64,000 bases of DNA from Vibrio pomeroyi (GCA_041879425.1 CP090855.1:1798001-1862000), one strand, 5' to 3'. Shown: positions 1-9,447, counted from the stretch's first letter. The notes: a model not told the origin generated them from the letters alone. Program-made: numbers and translations.

Positions 1-2410
1 TGATTGGCAAAGTCTGTTCTGTATTTTCTGGCTTAGTTTGACCTTTCTCTGTCGTGTCTTGTTGTGTACGGAATCTCTCTTTTTCAGACCAAGATAATCC
101 GAGTTGGTCGTCCAGTGTGCGCTTCCATTGACGTTTAGCGATTTGATCCAAGCGTTCGAGTTGCTCTTCTGTCATCGATTCGCCACCGAGGTTGCACTGT
201 GCAACGAAGGCAAACTCTTCATCCAGCTCAGACAGGCTTTGTTCGAGTATTTTAAGTTGTTCTTCTTGAAGTCCACCGTTCGCCATCGCTTTCCAGTAGT
301 CGGTCTCCGCTTGTTGTTTTAGCAACTCAAATCGCATGCGAACTTCGTGGATTCGGTCATAAATCGTTTCTAATTTGGTCGCTTTATCTACCACATATTC
401 TGGTGTGGTGACCTTGCCACAATCGTGCAGCCACGCAGCTAACATCAACTCTTCCCATTGCTTACTATCGAGTGAAAACTGAGGGTAGTAACGGTCATCA
501 TCAATGGTTGCTTGAGTCAGCCATTTGGTGAGTTCAGGCACTCGTTGGCAATGTCCGCCAGTGTATGGCGACTTGGTATCTATCGCAGAGGCTATCAACT
601 CAATAAACGCGTTGAGCATGTCTTTTTGTTGCTGCATTTGGTCGATGTTGTCTTTAGCGATTTCGGCAAAGCTCAGCAGCTCGCGTAAAAAGGCGTGTTT
701 GTCTGCCTGCATCTTGGTAATCGGTCTTTCATAGCCAATCGCCACAATGCCCACCAACAGCTTTTCACGGTTTAATAACGGGAACAGATACAGGTCTGAA
801 TTGAAGATAGAATCCTGATAATAGTTAAGAACGTTATCTTCTCGATTAAGGTGGATCGTCTCTCCAGATTTAAGCTGACACAGCAACCACGGTGTATGCT
901 TGATGAAGTCATTGATGTCGGCTTTGAAAGGTAAAATCGCTAGGTTGGCTGCCGTATCAAACACATCCTTTTCTTCAGATTGGGTAAACAGCACGATGGT
1001 TTCTGCTTTGGTGATCAAGTAGCTTTGATGCGCAATGTTCTTAGCTAAAATCGAGAACTCCTGATTACCCGCGGTGTCCCGAAGTAGTGCTATCAGATCA
1101 TGAAGCGTGTGCTCCATTAGCTCGATAGAGTGGGCGAGGTTAGCTACTTCTTTGATCATACTCTTGGGATAATGGGTGCGTCTGAAATCAAACCGAGCGA
1201 TGTTATCCGTCAGTTGCATCAAGGTATTGAGCGGTTTAGATAAGCGATTGGCAACCAACCACACGATACCGAAACAGATGAACAACATTCCAATCGCAAC
1301 GGCTACTTGCTTGTCACGCATTGAGATAAGATCAGAAAGCAGTTCATTGTGCGGTGTTGCTTCAGCTAGGTAGAGAGTCACATTCTGTGTCAGTTCTACA
1401 GGCGTTAAGGTTAATGCCCATGTGTTTAGGTTGTACTCAACGTTTTTCAGGTTGAGATTAAACTTCTCTTCATCTGAGATTAGCGGCCCTAAAACGGAGG
1501 ACTTTAACGCCTCTATTTGTTCTCGTTTTGGCACGTTAAAAAAACTTTGGTCTTGTTCACTTCCCGACACTTTTCCTACGCCTTGACCATCATTGCTGTC
1601 TTTACTTTCAGGACGTAGTTTTAAGTTAGATACCGATAAATAAAGTTGATGCTGACCGAGAAGATTAAAGTGTTGATCGAACAGTGCCAGTCGAGTTTGT
1701 GGAGAATAAGCGAGTTCACTGATTTGAGACGAGAGTGATTTTAAGGTGAAGTCGGCACCTACCACATGCTTGCCATCTGCCGAGCGCCTAGAAAGCGTAA
1801 TACCGTTGGTTTGCAGGAAATAGAACAGATAGGGCTCAGAGAGTTGTATTGAGCCGTCTGGCTTGGCGTTACGAAACCAAGGTCGAGTGGTTGGATTAAA
1901 CTTGCTCTTGGCTTGCATGGTGCTGATCACTTGGTGCGCACCATCTAAAAAGGTAATGAAGTTTTCGCCATCTAGATTGGTACTGCTGACCATCATGGTC
2001 GTTTTGGCCGGTGCATTGTTGTCGGCTCGTTGTTTGTTGGTGCTTAATGGGCGAAAAATTCTAAATTCGCCATCCTCGGAGCCGTAGAACAGTGCGACCA
2101 AGTTAGTATTTTGTTTGAAGATGATATCGACCGAAGCTAACCAAGACTCTTTTTCAACCGAAGAGGTTTGTTGAGCGACAAACGGGCTGACTGCCATTAC
2201 GTTTAAGGTTGTGATGACAGGGGCAATGGCTTGTTTAAATACCGATTCCAACTTATCGCGATGTTCATTACTGACCTCGCGAACTGTGCCTAACAACAAC
2301 TCTTGAGAATGCCGATAGCTTATTGATATCAATACCGCACCGACAAAGGTTGTCAAAATTAAGAAAAGGCTAGTGATGTGGATACTCAGCGGATATCGTC
2401 TTCGTCTCAT
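1..2410 (-). CDS. HD-GYP-type c-di-GMP phosphodiesterase with membrane sensor region (partial, C-terminus outside window)
   Basis: The minus-strand frame is open from an ATG at 2410 to the window edge, giving about 803 residues. An N-terminal transmembrane segment follows the Arg-rich start (MRRRRYPLSIHITSLFLIL). Next come a long periplasmic sensor region that looks Cache-like, a second membrane segment (AIGMLFICFGIVWLVANRLS) leading into a HAMP-like stretch, and a GAF-like region. The HD motif is LAAWLHDCGKV, around bases 420-440. The GYP half of the catalytic site should lie beyond base 1 and cannot be checked. The likely role is hydrolysis of cyclic di-GMP in response to a periplasmic ligand. 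The window also holds two EAL proteins. The HD motif is clear, but activity is inferred. Confidence 0.8.
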   Translation of the reverse strand, partial: MRRRRYPLSIHITSLFLILTTFVGAVLISISYRHSQELLLGTVREVSNEHRDKLESVFKQAIAPVITTLNVMAVSPFVAQQTSSVEKESWLASVDIIFKQNTNLVALFYGSEDGEFRIFRPLSTNKQRADNNAPAKTTMMVSSTNLDGENFITFLDGAHQVISTMQAKSKFNPTTRPWFRNAKPDGSIQLSEPYLFYFLQTNGITLSRRSADGKHVVGADFTLKSLSSQISELAYSPQTRLALFDQHFNLLGQHQLYLSVSNLKLRPESKDSNDGQGVGKVSGSEQDQSFFNVPKREQIEALKSSVLGPLISDEEKFNLNLKNVEYNLNTWALTLTPVELTQNVTLYLAEATPHNELLSDLISMRDKQVAVAIGMLFICFGIVWLVANRLSKPLNTLMQLTDNIARFDFRRTHYPKSMIKEVANLAHSIELMEHTLHDLIALLRDTAGNQEFSILAKNIAHQSYLITKAETIVLFTQSEEKDVFDTAANLAILPFKADINDFIKHTPWLLCQLKSGETIHLNREDNVLNYYQDSIFNSDLYLFPLLNREKLLVGIVAIGYERPITKMQADKHAFLRELLSFAEIAKDNIDQMQQQKDMLNAFIELIASAIDTKSPYTGGHCQRVPELTKWLTQATIDDDRYYPQFSLDSKQWEELMLAAWLHDCGKVTTPEYVVDKATKLETIYDRIHEVRMRFELLKQQAETDYWKAMANGGLQEEQLKILEQSLSELDEEFAFVAQCNLGGESMTEEQLERLDQIAKRQWKRTLDDQLGLSWSEKERFRTQQDTTEKGQTKPENTEQTLPI

Positions 2411-2696
2411 CAAACACTCCAACTTGTGAATTGGTTTAAGTATTGACGAACTTGAGTAGGTTGCAAAAAATTGGCTCAATTACCGGGTTTGCATGGAATA
2501 CGTGCAGGAGAGGCGGTCTATCCGTTCTATCGTGCAAAGCAAACGAGTAACAATAAAGCCTCACGTTTTGGTGCTAATTGTCACTTTCAACTGATAAACT
2601 GATTAAATTGTTGCCACGAGGCACTCCTTTTCAGAAAGCGGTTCAGGGATACCTTTTTGAAAAACGTTTAGAGACCAAGCTAGAGGGCATTGTTTC

Positions 2697-3443
2697 ATGG
2701 AACTCAAAGTAGATACTCATACCCACACATACGCAAGTGGTCATGCTTACAGCACGCTTATCGAGAATGCCAAGTCGGCAAAACAAAATGGCTTAGACAT
2801 GTTTTGCACTACTGACCATTCAGAGTCGATGCCGGGCGCGCCACACTATTGGTTCTTCAGTAATCAGCGTGTGCTTCCTCGCTTTATCGAAGACGTTGCG
2901 ATTATCCGCGGCGTGGAATCAAATATTATGAACACACAGGGTGAAATCGATATTCATCCGAGTGTGGATAAGAACCTAGATTGGGTGATTGCCAGCTTCC
3001 ACGAGCCAGTATTTCGTCCATCGGATGTCGCAACTCATACAGAAGCGTTGTTGAATGTGATTAAGGGCGGTCGAATCGATGCACTTGGCCACTTAGGTAA
3101 CCCAAATTTTGATTTCGATTTCGAAGCTGTGATTGAATGCGCAGTCCAACATAACGTCGCAATCGAAATCAACAACACCACACTTAAAGGCAATAGCCGA
3201 GTGGGTAGTGTCGACCGCTGTTTCGAGATCGCAAGAATTGCGAAAGCGAAAGGGGCGTTCATTACTACCGGGAGTGATGCGCATTTCTGCCAAGATGTGG
3301 GCGGGCTGGATCTAGTGTCTTCACTGCTTGATGAGGTGGGCGTGGATTCGAGTAAGGTTATTACCCACTCGCCAAAGCAATTCCTGTCATTTTTGGCGTT
3401 GCGCGGTCGTAATGAAATCCCAGAATACTCAGTTCTTGCTTAA
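2697..3443 (+). CDS. ycdX: PHP-domain phosphatase, YcdX family
   Basis: This 248-residue protein matches the usual YcdX length (about 245). The metal-binding motifs of the PHP fold are in order: DTHTHTYASGHAYSTL near the N-terminus, CTTDHSESMPGAPH, a Glu in RGVESNI, the His in ASFHEPVF, LGHLGNP, and GSDAHF near the C-terminus. The family builds a trinuclear metal site and hydrolyses phosphate esters in the cytoplasm; the physiological substrate is not settled. An AGAGGG ribosome site precedes the ATG at a rather long spacing of about 10 bases. It stands alone between the divergent HD-GYP gene and cytochrome b562. Confidence 0.92.
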   Translation: MELKVDTHTHTYASGHAYSTLIENAKSAKQNGLDMFCTTDHSESMPGAPHYWFFSNQRVLPRFIEDVAIIRGVESNIMNTQGEIDIHPSVDKNLDWVIASFHEPVFRPSDVATHTEALLNVIKGGRIDALGHLGNPNFDFDFEAVIECAVQHNVAIEINNTTLKGNSRVGSVDRCFEIARIAKAKGAFITTGSDAHFCQDVGGLDLVSSLLDEVGVDSSKVITHSPKQFLSFLALRGRNEIPEYSVLA

Positions 3444-3587
3444 GAGAATGTCGGTGGGTTTGCATTTCGACACAATCAATTTTTGTGCCTGTCAGATTTT
3501 TGTATACACTAGCCGAAAATAATAAAGTCGAAGTGCCACAATCATGATGGCGCTATCTTCAAAGTCACAGTTTCACTTGGAGAAACA

Positions 3588-3983
3588 ATGAAAACTCGCT
3601 CAATCCTTTTATCTGGCTTAATCGCTGCTGCAGTAATGTCTGGCAACGCATTTGCTAATGTTGACCTTAAGAAAAACATGCAAGAAATGAAGCTTGCGTT
3701 TAAACAAGCGGCAGAAGCTCAAAACATCGAAGAGATGCAGAAACCTATCGTTCGCTTAGATACGTTAGTGGCAGAGCTGAAAACGGGTGTTTACCCAGTA
3801 GAAAAAGAAGACAACTTCATGGAAGGCTTCAAAAAAATCAGTGCTTCAATTGATAGCATTGAACAGAAGCTAGACCAAGGTGACTTTGAAGCTGCGCAGC
3901 AAGAACTGCGCACGATTGATGGTCTTCGCGAAGAGTACCACGAGAAGCGTAACCCAAGCATTTGGAGCAAGATCTTCGGTTAA
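3588..3983 (+). CDS. cybC: Cytochrome b562
   Basis: This 131-residue periplasmic four-helix haem protein has a clear signal peptide (MKTRSILLSGLIAAAVMSGNAFA, cut after AFA). The mature N-terminus carries Met residues in NMQEMK and the C-terminal helix carries a His in REEYHEKRNPS. These match the Met and His axial haem ligands of E. coli cytochrome b562. No CXXCH motif is present, so haem would be bound non-covalently as in b562 rather than c-prime. An upstream GGAGA ribosome site fits the ATG. The gene is monocistronic and is closed by a strong terminator. It is an electron carrier of uncertain partner. Confidence 0.9.
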   Translation: MKTRSILLSGLIAAAVMSGNAFANVDLKKNMQEMKLAFKQAAEAQNIEEMQKPIVRLDTLVAELKTGVYPVEKEDNFMEGFKKISASIDSIEQKLDQGDFEAAQQELRTIDGLREEYHEKRNPSIWSKIFG

Positions 3984-4027
3984 TTCGCTTGTTCACTAGA
4001 GTGACCAGATAACAAAGTTTAACTTTT

Positions 4028-4078
4028 AAAGCGCCGCTTATATTTCCTTTTTTAGGAAAATATAAGCGGCGCTTTTTA
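4028..4078 (+). terminator. Rho-independent terminator of cybC
   Basis: Near-perfect long stem: the left arm starts AAAGCGCCGCTTATATTTCC at 4028 and the right arm ends GCGGCGCTTT at 4075, around a short T-rich loop. A T-rich tail follows. Confidence 0.88.
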
Positions 4079-4263
4079 TTGTCTTTTTTCTAATCAGTTT
4101 GATGCACTGAGGTGCGTGATATTTTATTAGCGCTTCTGTTGTAACCAGTTTTTAACCAAATAGAGTGTGCGTTAGCTTCAATTTTTTAACCTGATGTTAA
4201 TCTTTACGTTTACCTATATAGCAAGTGCCTCATAATAAGGGAAATTTATAAAGATTTGGAATA

Positions 4264-4620
4264 ATGCGCCGAACCTCGTTCAACCTCTCCATGTTACTTG
4301 CTACAGCGTTAAGTTGGGCTTTAGTAACATTAATGCCTGTTATCAATGCTCATGGTAACAGTGCGGGAGTGTGGGCGTCGTTGTGTACGGTCAACGGCTT
4401 TGAACTGGTTCAAATTGAAGAAGGCGAACCGAATACTCACAAAGGTAAGCCGTGTCCGTTTAGTCATTTTTCCACATTTCACCAAGATGAACTTCCAACT
4501 ACACTACTGACAACTCGACTGAGTTCTATTGTCTCAGACAGCTACGCTTTTTTGGCTCTAAGCGAACGCTACACGAGGCAAGCCCCGCGCGGCCCTCCCT
4601 TTGTTGCTGCTTATACCTAA
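4264..4620 (+). CDS. DUF2946 family protein
   Basis: This 118-residue protein has an N-terminal hydrophobic signal/anchor (SMLLATALSWALVTLMPVINA), a short exported region with a CPFSHF motif, and the C-terminal RQAPRGPP signature typical of DUF2946. Members usually sit next to PepSY or TonB-dependent metal genes, and this one directly precedes a PepSY membrane protein, as expected. A role in copper or iron handling is often presumed from neighbourhood only; nothing here proves the metal. The ribosome site is weak (TTGGAATA). Likely co-transcribed with the PepSY gene 104 bases downstream. Confidence 0.72.
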   Translation: MRRTSFNLSMLLATALSWALVTLMPVINAHGNSAGVWASLCTVNGFELVQIEEGEPNTHKGKPCPFSHFSTFHQDELPTTLLTTRLSSIVSDSYAFLALSERYTRQAPRGPPFVAAYT

Positions 4621-4724
4621 CCCATTAAAATAATTAAAAAACAAGTATTAAGTAAAGTTAAACATGCCTTAGTGACTTTCTGATTTTTCAGAAGGTACAT
4701 TTGCGTGTGTCAAAGGAAATTATA

Positions 4725-6260
4725 ATGTTGAGAAATGAATCTCAAACCCTTGCGAAAGCACAAGCGACTTCGCAACCTAAAAGCAGTGCAACAACCGGTT
4801 CGAAAAGCAATATAAAAAGAAAAAACCGCAATAAAACTCTCTACTTCCTCACATGGCGCTGGCACTTCTATGCTGGGCTATTCGTTATCCCGTTTATGTT
4901 AATGCTAAGCATTACAGGCTTGGTGATGCTGTTTGATGATGTAATCGAACTCGCTTTCCATCACGATGCGATTGAGATTGTTGCATCGGGCGAACCTATC
5001 AAGGTGTCACAACAATTATCTGCCGTACAAAATCAATACCCACAAGATTCGGTGACACAATTTGTACCGAGTAAAGCGCCTGATCTGGCCAACCGTTTTT
5101 CGGTAGCACTTGAAGATGGGACGTCCGCTTTCGCCACGGTGAATCAATACACGGGCGAAGTGGTAGGAGAAATCCCGCGCAGCGATAGCCTTTACCAGCT
5201 CGCGAATGATATTCACGGAACATTACTGATTGGCGATTGGGGTGATTACCTGATTGAGGTTGCAATCAGCTTGTCGATTCTACTGTTAGTGAGTGGAATC
5301 TATTTATGGCTTCCTCGAGACAACGCGAGCCGCGCTGGTTTTCTGAAGCTTAGATTTGGTTCAGGAACGCGTGTTTTAATGCGTGATTTGCATGCGAACA
5401 TCGGTGGAACACTGTCATTCATTCTTCTGTTGTTTATTCTATCGGGGTTATCATGGACAGGTTTCTGGGGCGGTAAGTTAGTTCAAGCATGGAGCACTTT
5501 CCCTGCTCAAATGTGGGATGATATCCCGCTGTCTGATAAGACACATGCATCGCTTAACCATGGCTCGGAAGAAGAACTTCCGTGGAACTTAGAACAAACA
5601 CCACTTCCGTTGTCTCAGGATAAGCCTGCAGAACATGTACATCATGTGGAAGAGGCGCCTGAACCTCATGATCATTCCAAGACGGGGGAAGATCACTCTC
5701 AACATGTGATGGCAGCAAGCAGCTTTGGTATTGATGAAGTCATCGAAAAAGCCCGTTCTCTCGGCTTCACGCAATACAAGGTGAACTTCCCACGCTCAGA
5801 AACGGGTGTTTACACAGTGACAGCGAATACTATGGGCGGTGATATCATCGACCCAACTCAGGATCGTACCACGCACCTAGACCAATACTCAGGTCGTATT
5901 CTGGGTGAGGTGACCTGGCAGGATTACAACTTTATCGCCAAGACACTGGCGGTCGGTATTTCTCTACACCAAGGTGACATCAGCATCATCAACAAACTTC
6001 TAAACGCTCTGTTCTGTTTTGCGTTCATTGTTGTATCGGTGACTGGCGGTGTTATGTGGTGGATGCGCAGACCTTCCGGCCAACGCAAGCTTGGAGCACC
6101 ACCTAAGTTTGGTGATGCAGGCTTATGGAAAGCCGGCTTGGTAAGCGTTGTGGTTATTTCAGTACTGTTTCCACTTGCGGGAGCAACGATTGTGACAGCC
6201 ATGCTATTGGATCGGCTGCTGTTCTCACGTGTTGAGAAATTCAAGACGGCATTGAGTTAA
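4725..6260 (+). CDS. PepSY-associated transmembrane (iron-regulated, PiuB-like) protein
   Basis: About 511 residues from the ATG at 4725. I prefer this start over a TTG 24 bases upstream because AAAGGA lies 7 bases before it. The first membrane segment (HFYAGLFVIPFMLMLSITGLVML) is the classic PepSY_TM opening. Further membrane segments occur around residues 180-200, 230-255, 425-450 and at the C-terminus. PepSY-like domains lie in the periplasmic parts. A His-rich stretch (HVHHVEEAPEPHDH, then HSQHVM) sits mid-protein in the periplasmic loop and could bind metal. The family is linked to ferric-siderophore reduction or uptake in the inner membrane. No convincing Fur box was found upstream. Confidence 0.82.
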   Translation: MLRNESQTLAKAQATSQPKSSATTGSKSNIKRKNRNKTLYFLTWRWHFYAGLFVIPFMLMLSITGLVMLFDDVIELAFHHDAIEIVASGEPIKVSQQLSAVQNQYPQDSVTQFVPSKAPDLANRFSVALEDGTSAFATVNQYTGEVVGEIPRSDSLYQLANDIHGTLLIGDWGDYLIEVAISLSILLLVSGIYLWLPRDNASRAGFLKLRFGSGTRVLMRDLHANIGGTLSFILLLFILSGLSWTGFWGGKLVQAWSTFPAQMWDDIPLSDKTHASLNHGSEEELPWNLEQTPLPLSQDKPAEHVHHVEEAPEPHDHSKTGEDHSQHVMAASSFGIDEVIEKARSLGFTQYKVNFPRSETGVYTVTANTMGGDIIDPTQDRTTHLDQYSGRILGEVTWQDYNFIAKTLAVGISLHQGDISIINKLLNALFCFAFIVVSVTGGVMWWMRRPSGQRKLGAPPKFGDAGLWKAGLVSVVVISVLFPLAGATIVTAMLLDRLLFSRVEKFKTALS

Positions 6261-6269
6261 TTGATACAC

Positions 6270-6303
6270 AAACGGACTTTCTCGACTTGAGAAGGTCCGT
6301 TTT
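6270..6303. terminator. Bidirectional terminator between PepSY gene and gloA2-like gene
   Basis: Inverted repeat AAACGGACTTTCTC / GAGAAGGTCCGTTTT just after the PepSY stop, with T-tracts on both sides. It lies between two convergent genes and probably serves both. Confidence 0.75.
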
Positions 6304-6349
6304 ATTAATCAGGCAAGTGCTTCTTCTGTGAGGAAGACTTTAGACTGCA

Positions 6350-6733
6350 CTAGAATTGATAAAGCTCGAGCGGCAGGCCGTCTGGGTCTGCGAAAAACGT
6401 AAATGATTTCCCCGTAAACTCATCCACTCGAATCGGTTCGACTTCGATTCTTTGTCCTTCCAAATAGCTTTTAACTTGTTGAACGTCATCAACACAAAAG
6501 GCTAAATGTCTCAGCCCTTGAGCTTCTGGAAAGCTTGGTCTTTCAGGTGCATTAGGGAAGCTAAATAACTCTATTTGAGCGCCATTAGGTAGTGCTAAGT
6601 CGAGCTTGTACGACTGGCGTGTTTCGCGGTAATTCTCTGCAATAATTTCCAGCTTTAAAATCTCAGTGTAAAAGCGTTTTGAGGCTTGGTAGTCTGAGCA
6701 AATAATGGCGGCGTGGTGTATTCCTTTCAGCAT
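6350..6733 (-). CDS. gloA2: VOC family protein, GloA2/YaeR-like
   Basis: This 127-residue single vicinal-oxygen-chelate domain closely follows E. coli YaeR in length and motifs: HHAAIICSDY and KRFYTEIL at the N-terminus, IELFSFPNAPERPS in the middle, GLRHLAFCVDD, and TFFADPDGLPLELYQF at the C-terminus. Candidate metal ligands are His6, Glu55, His76 and Glu123. The family is glyoxalase I-like, but its true substrate is not firmly known. Its ATG overlaps the stop of the upstream lysR gene by one base (TGATG), so the two are translationally coupled and form an operon read on the minus strand. Confidence 0.85.
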   Translation of the reverse strand: MLKGIHHAAIICSDYQASKRFYTEILKLEIIAENYRETRQSYKLDLALPNGAQIELFSFPNAPERPSFPEAQGLRHLAFCVDDVQQVKSYLEGQRIEVEPIRVDEFTGKSFTFFADPDGLPLELYQF

Positions 6734-7665
6734 CAGTTTATTTCTCCTGCCAACTTGTCACCTAAGTGCTCCATCGCGTAATCAATGAATACACGTAATC
6801 GTGCGGGCATGTACTTGGTTTGAGCGAACTGCATAGCGATAGCGCCGTGGTAATTACTCTTAATCGTCCAATCTTCTAATACTTGCACCACAGAGCCTTC
6901 AGTCAATGCATCTTGAATAACAAAGTCGTGGAAAATACCTACGCCAAGGCCTTCTTTCACACCTTTGAGTCGCATCTGAGAGTGGTTCACTGCGTAACGG
7001 CCACTGACGGATACAGTGTGGAATTCATCGTCTTTCAAGAAATCCCAAATGTGGTCTTTGTCTGTCTCTGCAAGGTATAAACAGTCATGTTCCGAAAGGT
7101 CGGTAGGGTGGCTAGGAACCCCTTTGGCTTTCAGATAGTCAGGGCTTGCACATAACACGAGGTTTGTCTTTCCAAGCTCTTTCAAAACCAAGCTCTCGTC
7201 GGGCTTATCGGTAAGGCGAAAGGCAATGTCGATGCCTTGGCGCAATATGTCGATGTCGCCATCAGCAGCCCTTAACTTGAGTTGAATCTTTGGATACTGA
7301 TTTAAAAATGGAACAACGAAAGGCTGTAGAACCGAGTTCAAGAAGGCTTCTGGTGCCGCTACCGTTATAGAGCCCGCAGGTTCAGTGTGATCAGAGGTAG
7401 ACAGTTCAACCGCTTGCTGCGCCGCATTGATCATGACTACGCTTTGGTCGTAAACCAGTTGGCCGGCTTGCGTGATAATCAATGTACGAGTTGTACGTTC
7501 AAACAGCTTCACTGAGAGCGCTTTTTCTAAGCGAGTGATTAGTTTACTCAACGCTGAGGGTGTCACCCCTAACTGTTTTGCTGCCGCGGTAAAGCTCCCT
7601 TCATTTACCACTAAAATGAACGAGGCGAGATCAGGAAGGAGAGCAATGAGCTTAGGATTAATCAT
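6733..7665 (-). CDS. LysR family transcriptional regulator
   Basis: About 310 residues. The N-terminal winged helix-turn-helix is canonical (FILVVNEGSFTAAAKQLGVTPSALSKLITRLEKAL, quoted here only as its family hallmark, with ERTTRTLIITQAG after it). An effector-binding PBP2-like domain follows (about residues 85-295), with VAAPEAFL and a conserved C-terminal half. I place the start at the ATG at 7663-7665 (MINPKLIAL) rather than a TTG 18 bases upstream, which has no ribosome site. It is coupled to the GloA2-like gene and divergent from the XRE-type gene at 7840. It probably regulates its own operon; the inducer is unknown. Confidence 0.87.
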   Translation of the reverse strand: MINPKLIALLPDLASFILVVNEGSFTAAAKQLGVTPSALSKLITRLEKALSVKLFERTTRTLIITQAGQLVYDQSVVMINAAQQAVELSTSDHTEPAGSITVAAPEAFLNSVLQPFVVPFLNQYPKIQLKLRAADGDIDILRQGIDIAFRLTDKPDESLVLKELGKTNLVLCASPDYLKAKGVPSHPTDLSEHDCLYLAETDKDHIWDFLKDDEFHTVSVSGRYAVNHSQMRLKGVKEGLGVGIFHDFVIQDALTEGSVVQVLEDWTIKSNYHGAIAMQFAQTKYMPARLRVFIDYAMEHLGDKLAGEIN

Positions 7666-7839
7666 AAGTATCCAGTTAAACAAGTTTCAACGATGAACGT
7701 AATAGCAATTGTGAGTGATTACGTGTAATTTGTGAATCAATTTCATTAATTAAGTCGCGTGTTTTGCTTATGTGGCAAGTACCATGTAATAACTGAGATA
7801 AGTGAACTACACTGTTAAAAAAAGCTAGGTAAGTGACCG

Positions 7840-8652
7840 ATGAATAAAGAGAATTTCTCAGAAGAGTTAAAACGACTTCGCGAAGCTGCATCTATTTCTC
7901 AGGAAGAATTCGCAGAGTTATTGTCCCATTCTCATCGAGCATTTTCAGGTGTGAATCAGGTAATGGTGAGCCAGTGGGAAAGGGCAAAAACATTGCCGAG
8001 TTTTGTGCGTCGTCTGGGTATCGCGAGCTTCTTTCAGGTCGATTACGATTTCTCCGTTGAAGAAATGGTGCAAGTGAAAGCCGCTACTAAGAATGCAGAG
8101 CGTCCATTTAGTGTTGATATGGGTTATGACTATGAGGTGACGAGCGTTGAGTCATACAGCATGGGGACACTGCCAGCGAAAAGGCTCAAATCCATTCAAA
8201 TCATGCATCAAAAAACCTATGGCAAAGATTTTATTGAGGTTTCTAAACATCTGGGTGTGATAAAAGAAGATATGCAGGTGCTGTGCTTTCTTTTTGAAGG
8301 CGTCATTATTGGACATGTGGTGTATGACGGATTAAGTAAGATGCTTTGCAGTGTTGGTGCCGTTAGTATTGTTATTCGTCGTAAGATATTCGATTACATG
8401 GCGGACAATTTATCGGGTACTGAATTTCGCTTTCCTACTCTTGATCCTGCTATGAGTCAGTTCCTGTATGACCTCTATCTAGAACCTTATATGAGTAAGC
8501 TCGGCATGCCGTTCTTCAAGGCAGACATAAAGAAGATAGTGAAAAATCCCTTTTCTCAGAACATCCAAAATAAACACGATATCTACTTCAAGTACATCCG
8601 TTACCACGACCTTAAGCAGAAGAAAAAAAGCGTCGAATTTGTATTAAGTTAG
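7840..8652 (+). CDS. XRE-type helix-turn-helix regulator with uncharacterised C-terminal domain
   Basis: 270 residues. Residues about 5-70 form an XRE helix-turn-helix: LKRLREAASISQEEFAELL, then VNQVMVSQWERAKTLPS. The remainder (about 100-250) is not an S24 peptidase. Its order of segments (KSIQIMHQKTYGKDFIEV, then LCFLFEGVIIGHVVYDG, then VSIVIRRKIFDYMAD) loosely recalls a GNAT acyltransferase fold, but I see no decisive acetyl-CoA loop. It is transcribed divergently from the lysR gene over about 170 bases. Its targets are unknown. The DNA-binding half is certain; any enzyme-like reading of the C-terminal half is speculation. Confidence 0.75.
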   Translation: MNKENFSEELKRLREAASISQEEFAELLSHSHRAFSGVNQVMVSQWERAKTLPSFVRRLGIASFFQVDYDFSVEEMVQVKAATKNAERPFSVDMGYDYEVTSVESYSMGTLPAKRLKSIQIMHQKTYGKDFIEVSKHLGVIKEDMQVLCFLFEGVIIGHVVYDGLSKMLCSVGAVSIVIRRKIFDYMADNLSGTEFRFPTLDPAMSQFLYDLYLEPYMSKLGMPFFKADIKKIVKNPFSQNIQNKHDIYFKYIRYHDLKQKKKSVEFVLS

Positions 8653-8668
8653 AGCCAGTTAATGTGTT

Positions 8669-9447
8669 CTACATAACCAATCTAAGATCTGTTAAGGGCA
8701 GGGGTTTCGAATATAAGAAGCCTTGGTATTGATCAAAACCAAGCTGGTGGATTCGTTGATGTGTATCTGAATCTTCAACGCCTCCGCCACAGTCTCAATG
8801 CCAGATTCTTTGCAGTACGCTAATGTTTGTTTAACCAACTCAGAGCGTGCTGGTTCAGCGCTATTCACAATCGACTTGTCAAATTTTACTTCGTCGACAT
8901 TGAGGCTCTTCACCTTATTCATGTCTGAATGACCAATGCCAAAATCATCGATAGAGATTTTTATGCCCAGAGATTTAAAACGCTGAATCTGTTCACACAA
9001 TTTTTCGTCCAGCTGATCATTTTCACTTAGCTCAAAAGTCAGTTGCTCCGCTTTGAAAGATGCATTCCACAGCAGCTCACGAACTTTCTCAACGTTATCT
9101 GGGTTCGCTAATACTTTCTTGCTGATATTCACTGCCAAGTTGAGGTGAACAGAGAGTGACTTCATCTCAGTGAGAGATTGCTCAAGCACACTAAAGAAGA
9201 TCTCTTCTTCATAACCTAATGCAAATGCACGGTCGATAAACACACCTGGAGAGAAAATGCCTTCCTCTGGGATATCTAGGCGAAACAGTGCTTCAACCCC
9301 AGTCACTTTCTCGATACTCGGCTCAACCTTTGGCTGATAAAAGCAGGTGTACCAGTCGTTTTCGAAGGCTTCTTGAATGATGTGATCGGATAGTGTCATG
9401 GGCTTGTTTCTCATCTTATCTTGGGCATCTGTGTAACGGCCGCACAT
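8669..9447 (-). pseudogene. EAL-domain c-di-GMP phosphodiesterase, frameshifted before the EGVE motif
   Basis: A stand-alone EAL domain: YQPKVEP, VEALFRLD, NLAVNIS, TFELSEND, ISIDDFGIGHS and VKFDKSIVN are all in place. The reading frame then breaks near 8780-8783. The open frame gives ETVAEALKIQIH and ends at 8692 with unrelated residues. A shift of one base gives ETVAEGVEDSDTH, later LGFDQYQGFLYSKPLPL, and a stop at 8669-8671. One G of GAGGGCGTT appears to be missing. The catalytic EGVE and QGF parts are therefore lost from the translated product. The start may be the ATG at 9447 or an internal Met (MTLSDHI). If the base is real the gene is inactive; a sequencing error is possible. Confidence 0.78.

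Noticed and set aside
4180..4263. Possible Fur box upstream of DUF2946/PepSY
   Set aside because: No stretch resembles the 19-base Fur palindrome well enough.
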